Below, one piece after another: positions 17,444 through 26,403 of a stretch of 64,000 nt of DNA. The notes beneath the pieces are model-generated. The model saw nothing but the letters and a program-made list of their open reading frames with translations. It was not told the origin of the DNA and ran no database searches. Position 1 is the stretch's first letter; every line of letters begins with the position of its first letter. The stretch covers positions 124,251 through 188,250 of the forward strand of contig JAFFTF010000006.1 of assembly GCA_022803075.1 (NCBI GenBank), written 5' to 3'. A program made the position numbers and the translations under genes. The stretch comes from Micrococcales bacterium 31B (GTDB lineage: Bacteria > Actinomycetota > Actinomycetes > Actinomycetales > Dermabacteraceae).

Positions 17444-17959
17444 TTAGCCGAGGGCGTCGGTGATTGCGACGCCCTTCCAGCGGTTTTGAATCAGCGGCAC
17501 CATGGTGCGCTTGATGTAGCCCTGGTTGTCGTCGCGAGTGAACTCGTCCGTGAGGAACTCATACACGTCGCAGCGGTCACCGACAGCCCAGGCCTCGTCG
17601 GCGAATTTGCCCGACTGGCGTTCGACCAGCCATAGGCGCTTGCCCTTGACGTCGAGCGTCTCGAAGACTTTGTTGCTGGCGGGGTCAAAGGCCGCGCCGG
17701 TCTCGTCGAACTCGACGAAGACCTGCAGCATGCCCTCGTAGTTGCCTGCGCCGGGGCTCTTAGCGTTGCCTCGGGTCGACAGCGGCGCTTCGTCGATTTC
17801 GTCGCTCTTGGTCGGGCCCATCTTGTACGACGATTTCAGAATTTGGTCGATGGCGAGGACGCCCGAGTTGACCTGAGTCAGCGTCAACTTCGTAGGGTCC
17901 GTGGGGCGCTCGGTGAGCAGTGCGATGCGGATCGTGGAGTCCGCGAGAAAGAGAGTCAT
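17444..17959 (-). CDS. Major tail (tube) protein
   Basis: I start it at ATG 17959 (MTLFLADSTIRIALLTERP), giving 171 residues. It has the compact beta-rich pattern of tail tube proteins (LTLTQVNSGVLAIDQIL, MLQVFVEFDETG, LWLVERQSG, VYEFLTDEF). It sits between the tail terminator and the chaperones, the normal place for the tube protein. Confidence 0.8.
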   Translation of the reverse strand: MTLFLADSTIRIALLTERPTDPTKLTLTQVNSGVLAIDQILKSSYKMGPTKSDEIDEAPLSTRGNAKSPGAGNYEGMLQVFVEFDETGAAFDPASNKVFETLDVKGKRLWLVERQSGKFADEAWAVGDRCDVYEFLTDEFTRDDNQGYIKRTMVPLIQNRWKGVAITDALG

Positions 17960-17967
17960 GGTTACTC

Positions 17968-18369
17968 CTAGAGGGTGGTGGACGCGATCGTCCAGGTGTC
18001 GATCGCAAAGGCGGGGTGGATGGAGGTGCCGGAGATGACGGCGTCGGTGTCGATGGAGACGCCCGCGTAGGACTCGACGGTGAGGGGGTGGACCTTGCGT
18101 CCAGCCACCTCGAGCACGATGCCCTCGAGCGCAGTGCGCGCGTCGGTGATCATCTCCAAGACGCCGAGAGGAGTGCCCGCGGTGTACGTGAGGAATATGG
18201 GCATCTCGAGGTGGCGGGCCGCGCGCGTGAGGGCCAATCGCTGCGGCGGCAGGGGCTGATAGCCCAGCAGCAGCCACGGTGGCCGCACGTCGCCGCGCAC
18301 CGTCAAGTCGAAGACGGGGTAGCCCAGGCGGGCAGCGGCCGCGCGGAACGCATCGAGGTGCTCGATCAT
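17968..18369 (-). CDS. Tail terminator / minor tail protein
   Basis: A product of 133 residues starting at ATG 18369 in a TGATG overlap with the upstream gene (a GTG one codon earlier is possible). The fold pattern LDAFRAAAARLGYPVFDLTVRGDVRPPWLLLGY resembles head-tail joining or tail terminator proteins. Identity rests mainly on its position directly before the tube protein. Confidence 0.6.
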   Translation of the reverse strand: MIEHLDAFRAAAARLGYPVFDLTVRGDVRPPWLLLGYQPLPPQRLALTRAARHLEMPIFLTYTAGTPLGVLEMITDARTALEGIVLEVAGRKVHPLTVESYAGVSIDTDAVISGTSIHPAFAIDTWTIASTTL

Positions 18370-18758
18370 CACAGGCTCCCGAGGAACGCGTCGATTTTCG
18401 CGAGTAGCCGCGGCTCCTCGCGCTGCAGGGGCGCGGTCAGGTCTGCGCGTGGAGCGGTGCGAGAGTTCGCTCGGCCGCCGCCGTCATAGACGACGCCGCC
18501 AAGTGAGCCTTGCCCCGAGGGGCGAGGGCCGATCTCGTACTCGAAGCCATCGCCGAGCACCTTCTCGTCCCAGCTAATCGTGTTGGGGAAGCGGCCCCAG
18601 CGGCCCGAGCCCGATGACTTCACGTCTGCGCGCAGGCCCTTGGCGACGTTGACGGCGGTTTGTCGCAGGATCTTTTGCAGGTCCGGTATGGCGGTGGCCG
18701 CGAGGCCCTCGTACTCCCGGGCGACGCGCTCGAGGTCACTGCCGTCAATCTCGATCAC
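18369..18758 (-). CDS. HK97 gp10-like neck protein
   Basis: A 129-residue protein with MIEIDGSDLERVAREYEGL and a conserved-looking WGRFPNTISWDEKVLGDGFEYEIGPR segment. This is the type of small protein annotated as HK97 gp10 family tail-completion protein. It overlaps both neighbours by a few bases. Likely joins head and tail. Confidence 0.65.
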   Translation of the reverse strand: MIEIDGSDLERVAREYEGLAATAIPDLQKILRQTAVNVAKGLRADVKSSGSGRWGRFPNTISWDEKVLGDGFEYEIGPRPSGQGSLGGVVYDGGGRANSRTAPRADLTAPLQREEPRLLAKIDAFLGSL

Positions 18759-19144
18759 GATGTCACCTCCTCCACGCTGTAGCGGTGGCTCGAAGCTTGC
18801 GTCGCTGAGGGGATACCGGTGACTCGAAACGTGCGACCGACCACGGCACTATCCGTTGCCGACGCCGTAATTTCGACCAGGTCGTCGATGCGCAGTGGCG
18901 GCACCGTGACGGGCAGTTTCAAGACCCTCCGTTGCACAGTGACTTGCTGCCCCACGACGTCGGCAGTGGCCTCTTGCGAGGCCAACGAGTCGAGGTGACA
19001 CCGTGAGGTCGCGACGTCGACGAGTGCGGCGAGGCCGGTCTTGGAGTCGACGCGAGTGAGGTCCTCACGGCGCACCACGCAGGCATCGAGCATGCGGGTG
19101 AGTGCCACCCGCCGCGCCCGCTGCAGGACGCTGCGCACGCTCAT
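18755..19144 (-). CDS. Head closure / DUF6093-like connector
   Basis: A 129-residue protein (MSVRSVLQRARRVALTRMLDACVVRREDL) with a beta-rich second half (VTVPPLRIDDLVEITASATD, VVGRTFRVTGIPSAT). This is typical of the head-closure protein that follows the head-tail adaptor in actinophages. ATGA overlaps join it to both neighbours. Confidence 0.65.
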   Translation of the reverse strand: MSVRSVLQRARRVALTRMLDACVVRREDLTRVDSKTGLAALVDVATSRCHLDSLASQEATADVVGQQVTVQRRVLKLPVTVPPLRIDDLVEITASATDSAVVGRTFRVTGIPSATQASSHRYSVEEVTS

Positions 19145-19746
19145 TGGTACGTCTCCACGACACCGGCATCACCTGGAGGGCCGAACACGCTACGCAGATA
19201 GGTGCGCGTGCGCGCGGGCACTTCGATGGGCGAGGCGACCGCGTCATCACCTACTGCGTAGCCGACACCGTAATCGTCGATGCGTTCATTGCGGACGCGC
19301 GAGTCGGTGCCGAAGCTTCCCTCCTCGAGGGCGGCGAGGCCGCCACCTAGCAGGCTGAGCACAATTTGGGTGATCGTGGCGGGGGTCTTGTCGAAGCCGA
19401 CGTCGGCGGTGATTTCCAGACGCGTGGTCGTCGACGAGGCCCAGCCTCCCGGGCGCACTAGGTAGCCGCCCGCGAAGAACCAGTCCTCGTCGGTGACGCC
19501 GTCGATGCTGACGCCGCGCACCGCGTTGCACGGTTGCAGGGGCGGCACGAACCGCTCCTCACGGGGGGCCAGCATCGAAAACGTCACGTCTCGGCGCAGC
19601 ACGGGCTGACCGATGGCATCGAGCACGGATCCGCACACGAGATCCAGGAGTTCCTGTGCGGTCGAGTCGTCGGTGATCGTCAGGCCGAGGGCCTTGGCCT
19701 GCGCGAGCGTGACGAGAGGCCGCGGCGCCGTCGGCGTGACGCTCAT
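19141..19746 (-). CDS. Head-tail adaptor protein
   Basis: A 201-residue protein with an N-terminal helical part (LVTLAQAKALGLTITDDSTAQELLDLVCGSVLDAIGQP) as in gp6-like adaptors. A central beta part and the C-terminal helix TYLRSVFGPPGD follow. It is the first long gene after the capsid and is expected to bind the portal ring. Confidence 0.7.
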   Translation of the reverse strand: MSVTPTAPRPLVTLAQAKALGLTITDDSTAQELLDLVCGSVLDAIGQPVLRRDVTFSMLAPREERFVPPLQPCNAVRGVSIDGVTDEDWFFAGGYLVRPGGWASSTTTRLEITADVGFDKTPATITQIVLSLLGGGLAALEEGSFGTDSRVRNERIDDYGVGYAVGDDAVASPIEVPARTRTYLRSVFGPPGDAGVVETYQ

Positions 19747-19748
19747 GG

Positions 19749-19913
19749 TTACTCCTCAGTCGCGTCCGCAGCCGCGGGTGCGCCCCGTTTGGCCACACGT
19801 GGCTTCTTGGCTTCGGGGTCGTCCACGCGTTCCGCGTGGCCACCGCCGATGAGGCCGGTGGCCACGTGTTCGGGCAGGTCGACGACTTGCCCGTTGATCC
19901 CTTTGATCCACAT
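19749..19913 (-). CDS. Small head-tail region protein, 54 aa
   Basis: A short frame (MWIKGINGQVVDLPEHVATGLIGGGHAERVDD, then a Lys/Arg/Ala-rich tail) between capsid and adaptor. Small proteins of this shape, with a basic C-terminal tail, are regular residents of this place in actinophage genomes. Spacing of 2-3 nt to both neighbours supports translation. Function unknown. Confidence 0.65.
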   Translation of the reverse strand: MWIKGINGQVVDLPEHVATGLIGGGHAERVDDPEAKKPRVAKRGAPAAADATEE

Positions 19914-19916
19914 GGT

Positions 19917-20735
19917 CTACGCCGCCGTCCATACCTGCACCGACAGCGGTCGGATGACCTTCGCACCGTATACGTGCAGGCCACGCATGCGGTCCGCGAT
20001 CGAATCTTGAGCGCGCATTGCCTCAGTCTTTTCCACCTGCGAGACGAACGCGAGCGCGGACTCGTGCATGGCCACGACCTGTGGCTTGTCCTGTGAGGGC
20101 ATGTTGTTGGAGACGACCACGCGGAAACCGAGCAGGTTTCCGATGGTGGCATTGCGCAGGCCCTCGGTGGAGCCCGAGGTGTCCATGGATGCGAGCTTCG
20201 AGTCGGCCTTCAGCAGCAGCGCCTCAAAGTCGGGGTTGATGACGACGACGCGGTTGCCGCTTGGAGTCTTCGCCTTCCCGAGGGCGCGCCGGATGTCGAC
20301 GAGCAGGTCGTGGGCACCGTTGCCGGTGGTCACGCTGGTCGAGCTCGTGAAGGGCGTGCCGCTGGTGACGGCGAGGGCTGCGATGTGCGAGTCGGCATCC
20401 TCGGCGATACCCAGGGCCGCGCTGCGGGCAAACTCTTCCATGCTGCCTGCCGCTTGCACGCGGTCGATGTCGTCGATGAGGAAGTCAAAGACTTTCTCCT
20501 GGTCGACGAGTATGTCGACCTGGGTGGTGTCGACCTTCTCTGGCTTGGTGGTGCGGCCTGCGGCCTTGTAGTCCTTGATGGTGACGGGCACGGCGGAGGT
20601 GACGTGCACGGTGTTGCCTTTGCTGGCTTCGCCCTGGTAGGCGCGGTTGGTGAGGCCAGCCCAGACGGCTTCGTTGCGGAAGGTCTCCAGCATGGTGGCA
20701 GACCAGACTTCGGGGATGAAATTGTCGACAGACAT
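19917..20735 (-). CDS. Major capsid protein
   Basis: A 272-residue protein with the HK97/P22-coat-like pattern: IPEVWSATMLETFRNEAVWAGL at the start, a beta-hairpin with TVHVTSAVPVTIKDY, then KVFDFLIDDIDRVQA, and RVVVINPDFEALLLKAD in the middle. It sits directly after the scaffold gene with 16 nt spacing, and the operon order supports the call. It self-assembles into the prohead shell. Confidence 0.9.
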   Translation of the reverse strand: MSVDNFIPEVWSATMLETFRNEAVWAGLTNRAYQGEASKGNTVHVTSAVPVTIKDYKAAGRTTKPEKVDTTQVDILVDQEKVFDFLIDDIDRVQAAGSMEEFARSAALGIAEDADSHIAALAVTSGTPFTSSTSVTTGNGAHDLLVDIRRALGKAKTPSGNRVVVINPDFEALLLKADSKLASMDTSGSTEGLRNATIGNLLGFRVVVSNNMPSQDKPQVVAMHESALAFVSQVEKTEAMRAQDSIADRMRGLHVYGAKVIRPLSVQVWTAA

Positions 20736-20751
20736 GGCTCCCCCTTTCTTG

Positions 20752-21474
20752 CTAGGCGATGCCCAGCAGTTTGTTGAGGCGGCCTTCCTTACGGGCTTCC
20801 TCGATAGCGGAACTCGACATCGTGGTGAGGTCGGCCTTTGTGAGCTGCGGCTTGCCGGTGCCTGCGTTGCGCTTGCCCGCTCCCGCGTCGCCCTGGAATC
20901 GGGCGGTGCCGCCTTGCGCGGCTAAGAATTTCTTCGACTCCAGCAGGGAGTCGATGGCGTCGTTGATGGCGTCGACGTCGACGACGCCGTCATCGGTGAC
21001 CTCGATGGCGGAGAGGTCGATGAGGGCCAGCGCGGTGTCCACGTCGACGACGCGGCCTTTGGCGGCGGCGCGGGCCTCGGCGCGCACCAGGCGCTGATTG
21101 ACCTTGGCCATCGCCGCTTGCGTGGTGGCCTGGGCGGCGAGGGTGGCCTCGTCGGTGCCGTTGGCTTTCGCGAGGTCGGCTTTCAGCTGCTCGACCTCGG
21201 CTTTCAGGGACGCGCGGGCCTGGCGTTCCGTGCGCCACTTCGTTTTCATGGCGTCCAGGGCTTTTTTGCCGGGGTCGCCGAGGGCGTCTTCGCCATCGAC
21301 GTGGTCGTCCTCGCCGGCGTCTTTGGCACCTGCGTTGGTGTCCTCGTCGGTGCCTGTGCCGTCACCGGTGCCGTTGGCATCGTCAGGAGCCTCATCTTTG
21401 GTCTTGTCACCACTGCCACCGTTCGCGTCGTCGATGGCGGTGTGGAGCATGTAGCGCAGGAGGTGTGGATTCAT
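20752..21474 (-). CDS. Capsid scaffold protein
   Basis: I start it at ATG 21474 (MNPHLLRYMLHTA), 6 nt after AAGGA, and not at the upstream in-frame GTG/ATG, which lies in a terminator. The N-terminal third is Asp/Gly-rich and disordered. A coiled coil follows (ALDAMKTKWRTERQARASLK). The C-terminus carries a short helix (SSSAIEEARKEGRLNKLLGIA) that would bind the capsid protein. Low complexity, coiled coil and position just before the capsid gene are the usual marks of a phage scaffold. Confidence 0.85.
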   Translation of the reverse strand: MNPHLLRYMLHTAIDDANGGSGDKTKDEAPDDANGTGDGTGTDEDTNAGAKDAGEDDHVDGEDALGDPGKKALDAMKTKWRTERQARASLKAEVEQLKADLAKANGTDEATLAAQATTQAAMAKVNQRLVRAEARAAAKGRVVDVDTALALIDLSAIEVTDDGVVDVDAINDAIDSLLESKKFLAAQGGTARFQGDAGAGKRNAGTGKPQLTKADLTTMSSSAIEEARKEGRLNKLLGIA

Positions 21475-21504
21475 TGCGAGTCCTTTCGGGGGTCCAGGGG
21501 GCAT

Positions 21505-21536
21505 GAAAAAACCCACCATCATCGTGACGGTGGGTT
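21505..21536 (-). terminator. Internal terminator between immunity gene and scaffold gene
   Basis: Arms AACCCACC (21510-21517) and GGTGGGTT (21529-21536), 11-nt loop, followed on the minus strand by a run of T. It would reduce read-through from the MuF-toxin/immunity genes into the scaffold and capsid genes, so the latter may have extra transcription or antitermination. Confidence 0.65.
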
Positions 21537-21552
21537 ACTGCTTGAGCATCGT

Positions 21553-21861
21553 TTATGCGGTGCCATTTCGTTCGCGAAGCACGTCAATAGCGTCCTCCAT
21601 GTAGTCGAGGAGTTCGCCCGATAGTGCAGGGAGGGGAACAAGCCACTGTTGGCTAGCCCTGGTGAGAATGGATTCTGGCACTGAAGCGTCCGTTCGCGCT
21701 ACGTGATTCAGCAGGCTAGCCACGCCAAAAGCTGCGTAGCCGCCTTCAATGCACGTCGCCGCAATGTCGTATGAATCTTCCGTGACCATGTCTTTCAGCT
21801 GAAGGGCAATTTCACGTCCCACGTCGTAGTCAGGCTCCATACCTTCCATCATACGAGTCAC
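21553..21861 (-). CDS. Probable immunity protein to the MuF-EndoU toxin
   Basis: A 102-residue mostly helical, acidic protein (DYDVGREIALQLKDMVTED, LDYMEDAIDVLRERNG). It overlaps the end of the MuF gene by ATGA and is followed by a terminator, so it is transcribed with the MuF gene. Structural operons rarely hold such a gene between MuF and scaffold. In MuF-toxin phages and in MafB-type EndoU systems a small acidic immunity gene directly follows the toxin. I infer the same here; no immunity family can be proved by eye. Confidence 0.6.
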   Translation of the reverse strand: MTRMMEGMEPDYDVGREIALQLKDMVTEDSYDIAATCIEGGYAAFGVASLLNHVARTDASVPESILTRASQQWLVPLPALSGELLDYMEDAIDVLRERNGTA

Positions 21862-23300
21862 GGCTGGAGAGGGGGATTGCGATGAGTCATTGTGCCTGGA
21901 AGGGGAAATGCCGAATAGAAGCTCACGTTCTTGTGCCCGGGCCAGCGAATGAAGACGACGGTGACGTCAACACCATCAACGTGCCGTGTCAGTTTCCACT
22001 GGTCCGCATCAAGTTTGGTGCCTTCAGGTGCTCGCGCGGTTTTCATGACGGCGAAGGCGATCCTTCCGGGCCCCCAGTTCGGTGGAAACTCGGTTTTTTC
22101 GGGTCGTCCAAGCCCTGACAAGTGGCCCCCCTGCGCCCGCACCCCCGGCGTGAGTGGTTCGCCGTACACGATGTGATGTAGCGCCTTAGCGTCCAGCAGT
22201 TTCATCCGTGTCATGGCATCAGGCAATACCGGGGCTGGCCGAGGGGGTTTCTGCGCGGCCCGCTGAGCGGCCCGACGCTCAGCCCGGCGAGCATCTCGGC
22301 GCGCGGCATGTTCCGCGTCGCTCAGCCGTGCACCTCGGATCGCACCGCCCGCCACCTGGCCCTGCTCGAGCAGGTATCCGTTGCGGCGGAGCAGTTCGAC
22401 GTAGCGGGCCTGGTCGGTTCCTGCGGCGCGCAGAATGCCGTCGGGGCTGAGACGGCGCCCTGAGCCGAGCACGTCGCGGGCGTGGCCACCGCGGCGCGCT
22501 GCGAGGCCTTCGCTGGTGGTGAGGCGATTGAGTGCGAGGCCGCGGCGCGCGTTCACGACTTGATTGATGTCCGCACCTTCCCGGATGGCTGCGGCGCCGC
22601 CTCGCCCGAAGAGGCGGTCTTGCTCGGGCGGGGTTAAAGCCCAGAAGGCCTGGTAGGGGTCGGTGGTGAGGTCGCCGGCGGCGGCTTCGCTGACGGGTAT
22701 GTGCACGCAGTCGCAGCGAGGGTGCCGCGCGAAACCTTCATTCCAGCGAAACCACTTTCCTGCGAGGATGATGCAGCGCGGGCACGAGGGCGGGTTCAGC
22801 ATCCGCACGTAGCTCGTGACGCCGCGTATGGCCATGCCTGCACTGGTGGCGTTGCGGGCGGTGTCGGCGATTTCCGTGCGCATCAGCGTGATGAGCGAGT
22901 GGCGGGCCTGGGTGAGGGCTGCCAGTGGGTGTGCGCCGCGGTCGACGAGTGTCGCGGCGGTTTCCAGTGGTGCTTTGAGGGCGAGGCTTAGGGGCGCTCC
23001 ACGCGAGGTTGCCTCCCCGAATGCACGTGCGCTCACGTGCAGCGTGCCCGCGTGGAGCGCTCCGTCGCCCTCGCCGCGAGGGTCGAGTGCGGCGAGGTAC
23101 TTCATGGCCGATTCGGCCGCGGTCTGCTTCAGTGCTGCGAGGCGGCGGGCCCAGCGGTCAACGACGATGGCGCTGGTCTCTGGGTGCGCAGCGTTGATGT
23201 GCGAGATGCGACGGGCGATGTCGGCTTCGGCCAAACTGTGCAGGGCGGCGACACGGTCGTAGTGAAGCCGCGCCTCGAGCGGGTACTCAGGCCCGATCAC
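21858..23300 (-). CDS. MuF-like head protein with C-terminal EndoU nuclease domain
   Basis: A 480-residue minor head protein. Residues 1-200 are the MuF/SPP1 gp7-like domain, ending with the Cys pairs CPRC (173-176) and CDC (196-198). A long Arg/Ala-rich linker (about 325-358) leads to a C-terminal domain at about 370-468. This domain has the bacterial EndoU pattern: HHI (375-377), GGHL (391-394), KTEFPPNW (402-409) and FYSAFP (461-466), giving the expected His-His-Lys catalytic set. MuF proteins enter the virion head with DNA, so the nuclease could be delivered to the infected cell. The next gene overlaps by ATGA and is a probable immunity gene. Confidence 0.85.
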   Translation of the reverse strand: MIGPEYPLEARLHYDRVAALHSLAEADIARRISHINAAHPETSAIVVDRWARRLAALKQTAAESAMKYLAALDPRGEGDGALHAGTLHVSARAFGEATSRGAPLSLALKAPLETAATLVDRGAHPLAALTQARHSLITLMRTEIADTARNATSAGMAIRGVTSYVRMLNPPSCPRCIILAGKWFRWNEGFARHPRCDCVHIPVSEAAAGDLTTDPYQAFWALTPPEQDRLFGRGGAAAIREGADINQVVNARRGLALNRLTTSEGLAARRGGHARDVLGSGRRLSPDGILRAAGTDQARYVELLRRNGYLLEQGQVAGGAIRGARLSDAEHAARRDARRAERRAAQRAAQKPPRPAPVLPDAMTRMKLLDAKALHHIVYGEPLTPGVRAQGGHLSGLGRPEKTEFPPNWGPGRIAFAVMKTARAPEGTKLDADQWKLTRHVDGVDVTVVFIRWPGHKNVSFYSAFPLPGTMTHRNPPLQP

Positions 23301-24775
23301 AAGACGCTCACAAACTCGCCATCGTCGCTGGCCTGCACCTCGCCGCCCGCCATCAGGGGCTTCTCATCTGCGATTCCGAGGTCCATTTCACGTTCGGCCA
23401 TCTCCATGACGCGATCCACCTCGATCGGATCCTTGCCTTCGAGTTCGAGGAGGTAGCGCAGTGGGTATCCCATCGAGCGGCGCTTCACATTCGCATCGGT
23501 GACCTGCGCTTCACTGCGAACGCCGGGGTTTGCCCAGTCCATCTTCGCGGTGGCAATCAACCGCGCCGCGGCGTAGTCGCCTTTGGCGAGGGCGATCAGG
23601 CGGTGCAGGCGACGCTGCGAGGGAGTGAGGTAGGTAATCGCTTCGAGGCTCTTTTGCACCAGACCGGACTCGGCAGCGGTGATCGCATCGCCGGAGAGAT
23701 TGGACATGCCGGATTTGGCCACCAGGTACGTCGGCGGTGTGCGCGTCTGTGAGGCGATGTGCGCGACACACACCTCGATCACTTCGGTAAACGTGGCGAG
23801 GTTAGCGGCTGACCACGAATCTATTTTCGCGGACGGGTTGGACAGCCACATGAGGCGGCCGTGACGCAGCTCTTTCAAGTCGATGGGCTGCTCGCCGATC
23901 TTTTGGCCGTTCTCGTCCAGGATCGGCACCTTGGGCCGCTCCTGGCCCATGACGACGCGAGCGTCCAGCGAGGCGTGGTCGGCGGCGTTGAAGAGGTAGG
24001 CCCACAGCAGATTGACGGCGTCCTGCATGGCCATGGTGCCGCCGATTTCGCTGATGGGTTCTTCGCCGAGCACGGGCCTGTTCGGATACTCCACGATCGG
24101 CACCTCACCCATGGGGTTGGGCAGAGGCCATGGTTCGCCGTCGACCTCTTCAGGGGCCCAGCCCGCGTGCGGGTCGTCCTTGTAGAGGTTCGACACGATC
24201 AGCAGGCCCGAGTCGGTGACACCGTCTTTGACCTTGGCGGCTTGCGAGCGCACCATTTTGTAGACGTAGTCGGCTGTGTAGAAGTACCCGTATTCGCGGG
24301 TTCCGTCGCGCCATGTTTTCAGGGCCGCGCGGGGATGGTTGAAGCGGGCGGGGTCGTAGTCGACGATGATGTTTTCGGCGGTCTCCCACGTGAGCGTGGG
24401 GCCGTCATCGTCGCCCCAGACGAGGGCGAAACTGCGGGAGTCGATCGCCGTCTTGAGCAGGCCTTGGGAGGCTTGGGCTTCGCCTTCGAGGCGGAGGAAG
24501 TCTTCGAGGACCTCGCGGTTTAGTTCTTTGTCGCTGGTGAGGATGCCGGTAGGACGCAGCCGCTCGACGCTCGCGTTGGCGACGGGCCCGCACCAGTTGT
24601 CCGAGAAGTTTACGTATCGCTTGTTGACGAAGTCGGACCATTCGCGGCTCGCGAATTTCAGGGGTTGCTCGCCGCGGTAGTACCTGCCGAATTGGCTGAC
24701 GTCGACGCGGCGCACTTCGAGCCGGTGATAGAGGTCGTTGACGCTACGCAGCACCGCGTGGACGTCCAAGAGCAT
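23297..24775 (-). CDS. Portal protein (SPP1 gp6-like)
   Basis: A 492-residue protein starting MLLDVHAVLRSVNDLYHRLEVR behind TAAGGAGG. The portal body is visible as VDVSQFGRYYRGEQPL, ALVWGDDDGPTLTWETAENIIVDYDP and PVVEYPNRPVLGEEPISEIGG-like segments. The C-terminal crown is acidic (GGEVQASDDGEFVSVL). It forms the dodecameric DNA channel at one capsid vertex. Placed between TerL and MuF, as usual, with ATGA overlap to MuF. Confidence 0.92.
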   Translation of the reverse strand: MLLDVHAVLRSVNDLYHRLEVRRVDVSQFGRYYRGEQPLKFASREWSDFVNKRYVNFSDNWCGPVANASVERLRPTGILTSDKELNREVLEDFLRLEGEAQASQGLLKTAIDSRSFALVWGDDDGPTLTWETAENIIVDYDPARFNHPRAALKTWRDGTREYGYFYTADYVYKMVRSQAAKVKDGVTDSGLLIVSNLYKDDPHAGWAPEEVDGEPWPLPNPMGEVPIVEYPNRPVLGEEPISEIGGTMAMQDAVNLLWAYLFNAADHASLDARVVMGQERPKVPILDENGQKIGEQPIDLKELRHGRLMWLSNPSAKIDSWSAANLATFTEVIEVCVAHIASQTRTPPTYLVAKSGMSNLSGDAITAAESGLVQKSLEAITYLTPSQRRLHRLIALAKGDYAAARLIATAKMDWANPGVRSEAQVTDANVKRRSMGYPLRYLLELEGKDPIEVDRVMEMAEREMDLGIADEKPLMAGGEVQASDDGEFVSVL

Positions 24776-24786
24776 GGCCGACCTCC

Positions 24787-26403
24787 TTAGATCCAGGCGA
24801 AATCGTTGCTGGCCCAGCCCGATTCCTTCATGTCGATGGCGGCGGTGTGGGCAAGGATGGAGGCCATGGCGGCGTCGATTTTTTGGTGCTCGCTGGCCTT
24901 CATCAGGAGGTACTTCTGCCCCGGCTTAGGTGCTTTCTTCGCGTTGCCCATGTGCAGGCGGGTGATGGGGCAGCCGTCGTGGCTGATCTTGCTTGTACGC
25001 AGATCCGCCTCGAAGCGGCGGATCTCGTCATACATCTGGCTGGTGCGCGACGTCGACCACTCGACGACGCGCTTGTCGCCGTAGAGGGCCGCCCATTCGC
25101 CGATCTCGGTGTACCAGTCGCGAGGGTCGCAATACATCCGGCCGACATCGAAGCGGTTGAAGAGTTCGTCGACGGCGGCGTGTACGGCCTCGCGCGGGAT
25201 GAAGCCGCCATGCTCGGCGGGGTTCCACAGCGTGGGGGAGTCATACGGGCCAACGCGGGGCGTGAACTGTAGGCCATCAGCGGTTTCGCAGCGTATCGCG
25301 GTCCAGTCGTTGTTTTCGGAGCCGTCGAAGCCGATGCAGATTTGAGTGCCATGGGGTGGTGTAGGCAACCACTCGTCGGCGCCGGGGGCTTTCTTGCTCG
25401 ACCAGGCGGTGTCCGGCAGCCAGGCGCCCGCGCCGACGACGACGCGGTTGCCGAAGAATCGTTCGGCCTCGGCGGGGTCGACCAGTACGATCTCCTCGCA
25501 TTCCGCGGCGATGTCGTCGGCGCCCACCCAGGGACAGTTCGCGTAGTTGAAGCGCAGGATGCGCATGCGGTCGCGGCGGTTAGAGAACTTCCATTGGCGC
25601 GGTGGCTGGCGGAAGTCGCGCAGGATGTCCTCGACGGTGGCTTCGAACGTCTGTTGAGCGACCGAGGCTTCAGCGGGGTTCCACGCGTTGGTGAACTCCA
25701 CGCCGCGGCCGTCCATGCCTGCGAGGCCGCGGCGCTGCGTGGCGGCGGTGCGTGTCATGCCGTTACGTTCGGTCCAGAGCCCGGTCTCGTCTTGGAGCGC
25801 GAAGGTGATGCGCTGGCCGAGCCGAGTGTTGGCTTTGGAGGTGACGGTGCGGATGGTGCCGGAGTTGGGGAGGCGGATGAGGTCGGCGCCGACGCGGGGG
25901 ATCGCGTCGACGAGTGGACCGAGCTCGATCATGGGTCGCAGTGCGTCGTAGATGTTGGCGGCCTGCGATTCGTTGAGCGCCGTGATTTGGATGGTTGACG
26001 TCGCCCGGGGGATCGCCATGGGATCGCCCGGTTCGTATTCGTAGACCCAGCCGCATCCACAGAAGTGGTCGCTGCACGCGTACGTCTCGCCGCCGACGGC
26101 ATCACCGGCATAGACGGTCGGGCCGACCCCTTCGAGGCAGGTCAAGCCTGCAGCGAACGGCGACTTGCCCCACTTTTGGGCCCGCACGAGTTGCCCGCGG
26201 CGGTAGCGGTAGGAGGCAGCGACGCGGCCCGGCACCGGCCGCGGCCGCAGCTGATAGAACCGCCACAAGAACTCGGCCTGTTCGTCATTGAGGATCAGCG
26301 GCTCACCGGCGTGGACGCCATCGGGGATCCGACAGTGGGCTTGGATCCAGTCCCCACCGAGGTCACCGAGGGTCCGAATTTCGTGCAGTGGCGGCTCGGC
26401 CAC
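24787..26403 (-). CDS. Terminase large subunit
   Basis: A 538-residue packaging ATPase/nuclease. The ATPase part shows a Walker A-like RAQKWGKSPFAAGL (about residues 74-87) and Walker B ITFALQDETGLW. The C-terminal nuclease region holds acidic CIGFDGSENNDWTAI and CDPRDW. The gene overlaps the small subunit by 41 nt. It translocates DNA into the prohead and cuts at the packaging site. It is complete. Confidence 0.95.
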   Translation of the reverse strand: MAEPPLHEIRTLGDLGGDWIQAHCRIPDGVHAGEPLILNDEQAEFLWRFYQLRPRPVPGRVAASYRYRRGQLVRAQKWGKSPFAAGLTCLEGVGPTVYAGDAVGGETYACSDHFCGCGWVYEYEPGDPMAIPRATSTIQITALNESQAANIYDALRPMIELGPLVDAIPRVGADLIRLPNSGTIRTVTSKANTRLGQRITFALQDETGLWTERNGMTRTAATQRRGLAGMDGRGVEFTNAWNPAEASVAQQTFEATVEDILRDFRQPPRQWKFSNRRDRMRILRFNYANCPWVGADDIAAECEEIVLVDPAEAERFFGNRVVVGAGAWLPDTAWSSKKAPGADEWLPTPPHGTQICIGFDGSENNDWTAIRCETADGLQFTPRVGPYDSPTLWNPAEHGGFIPREAVHAAVDELFNRFDVGRMYCDPRDWYTEIGEWAALYGDKRVVEWSTSRTSQMYDEIRRFEADLRTSKISHDGCPITRLHMGNAKKAPKPGQKYLLMKASEHQKIDAAMASILAHTAAIDMKESGWASNDFAWI

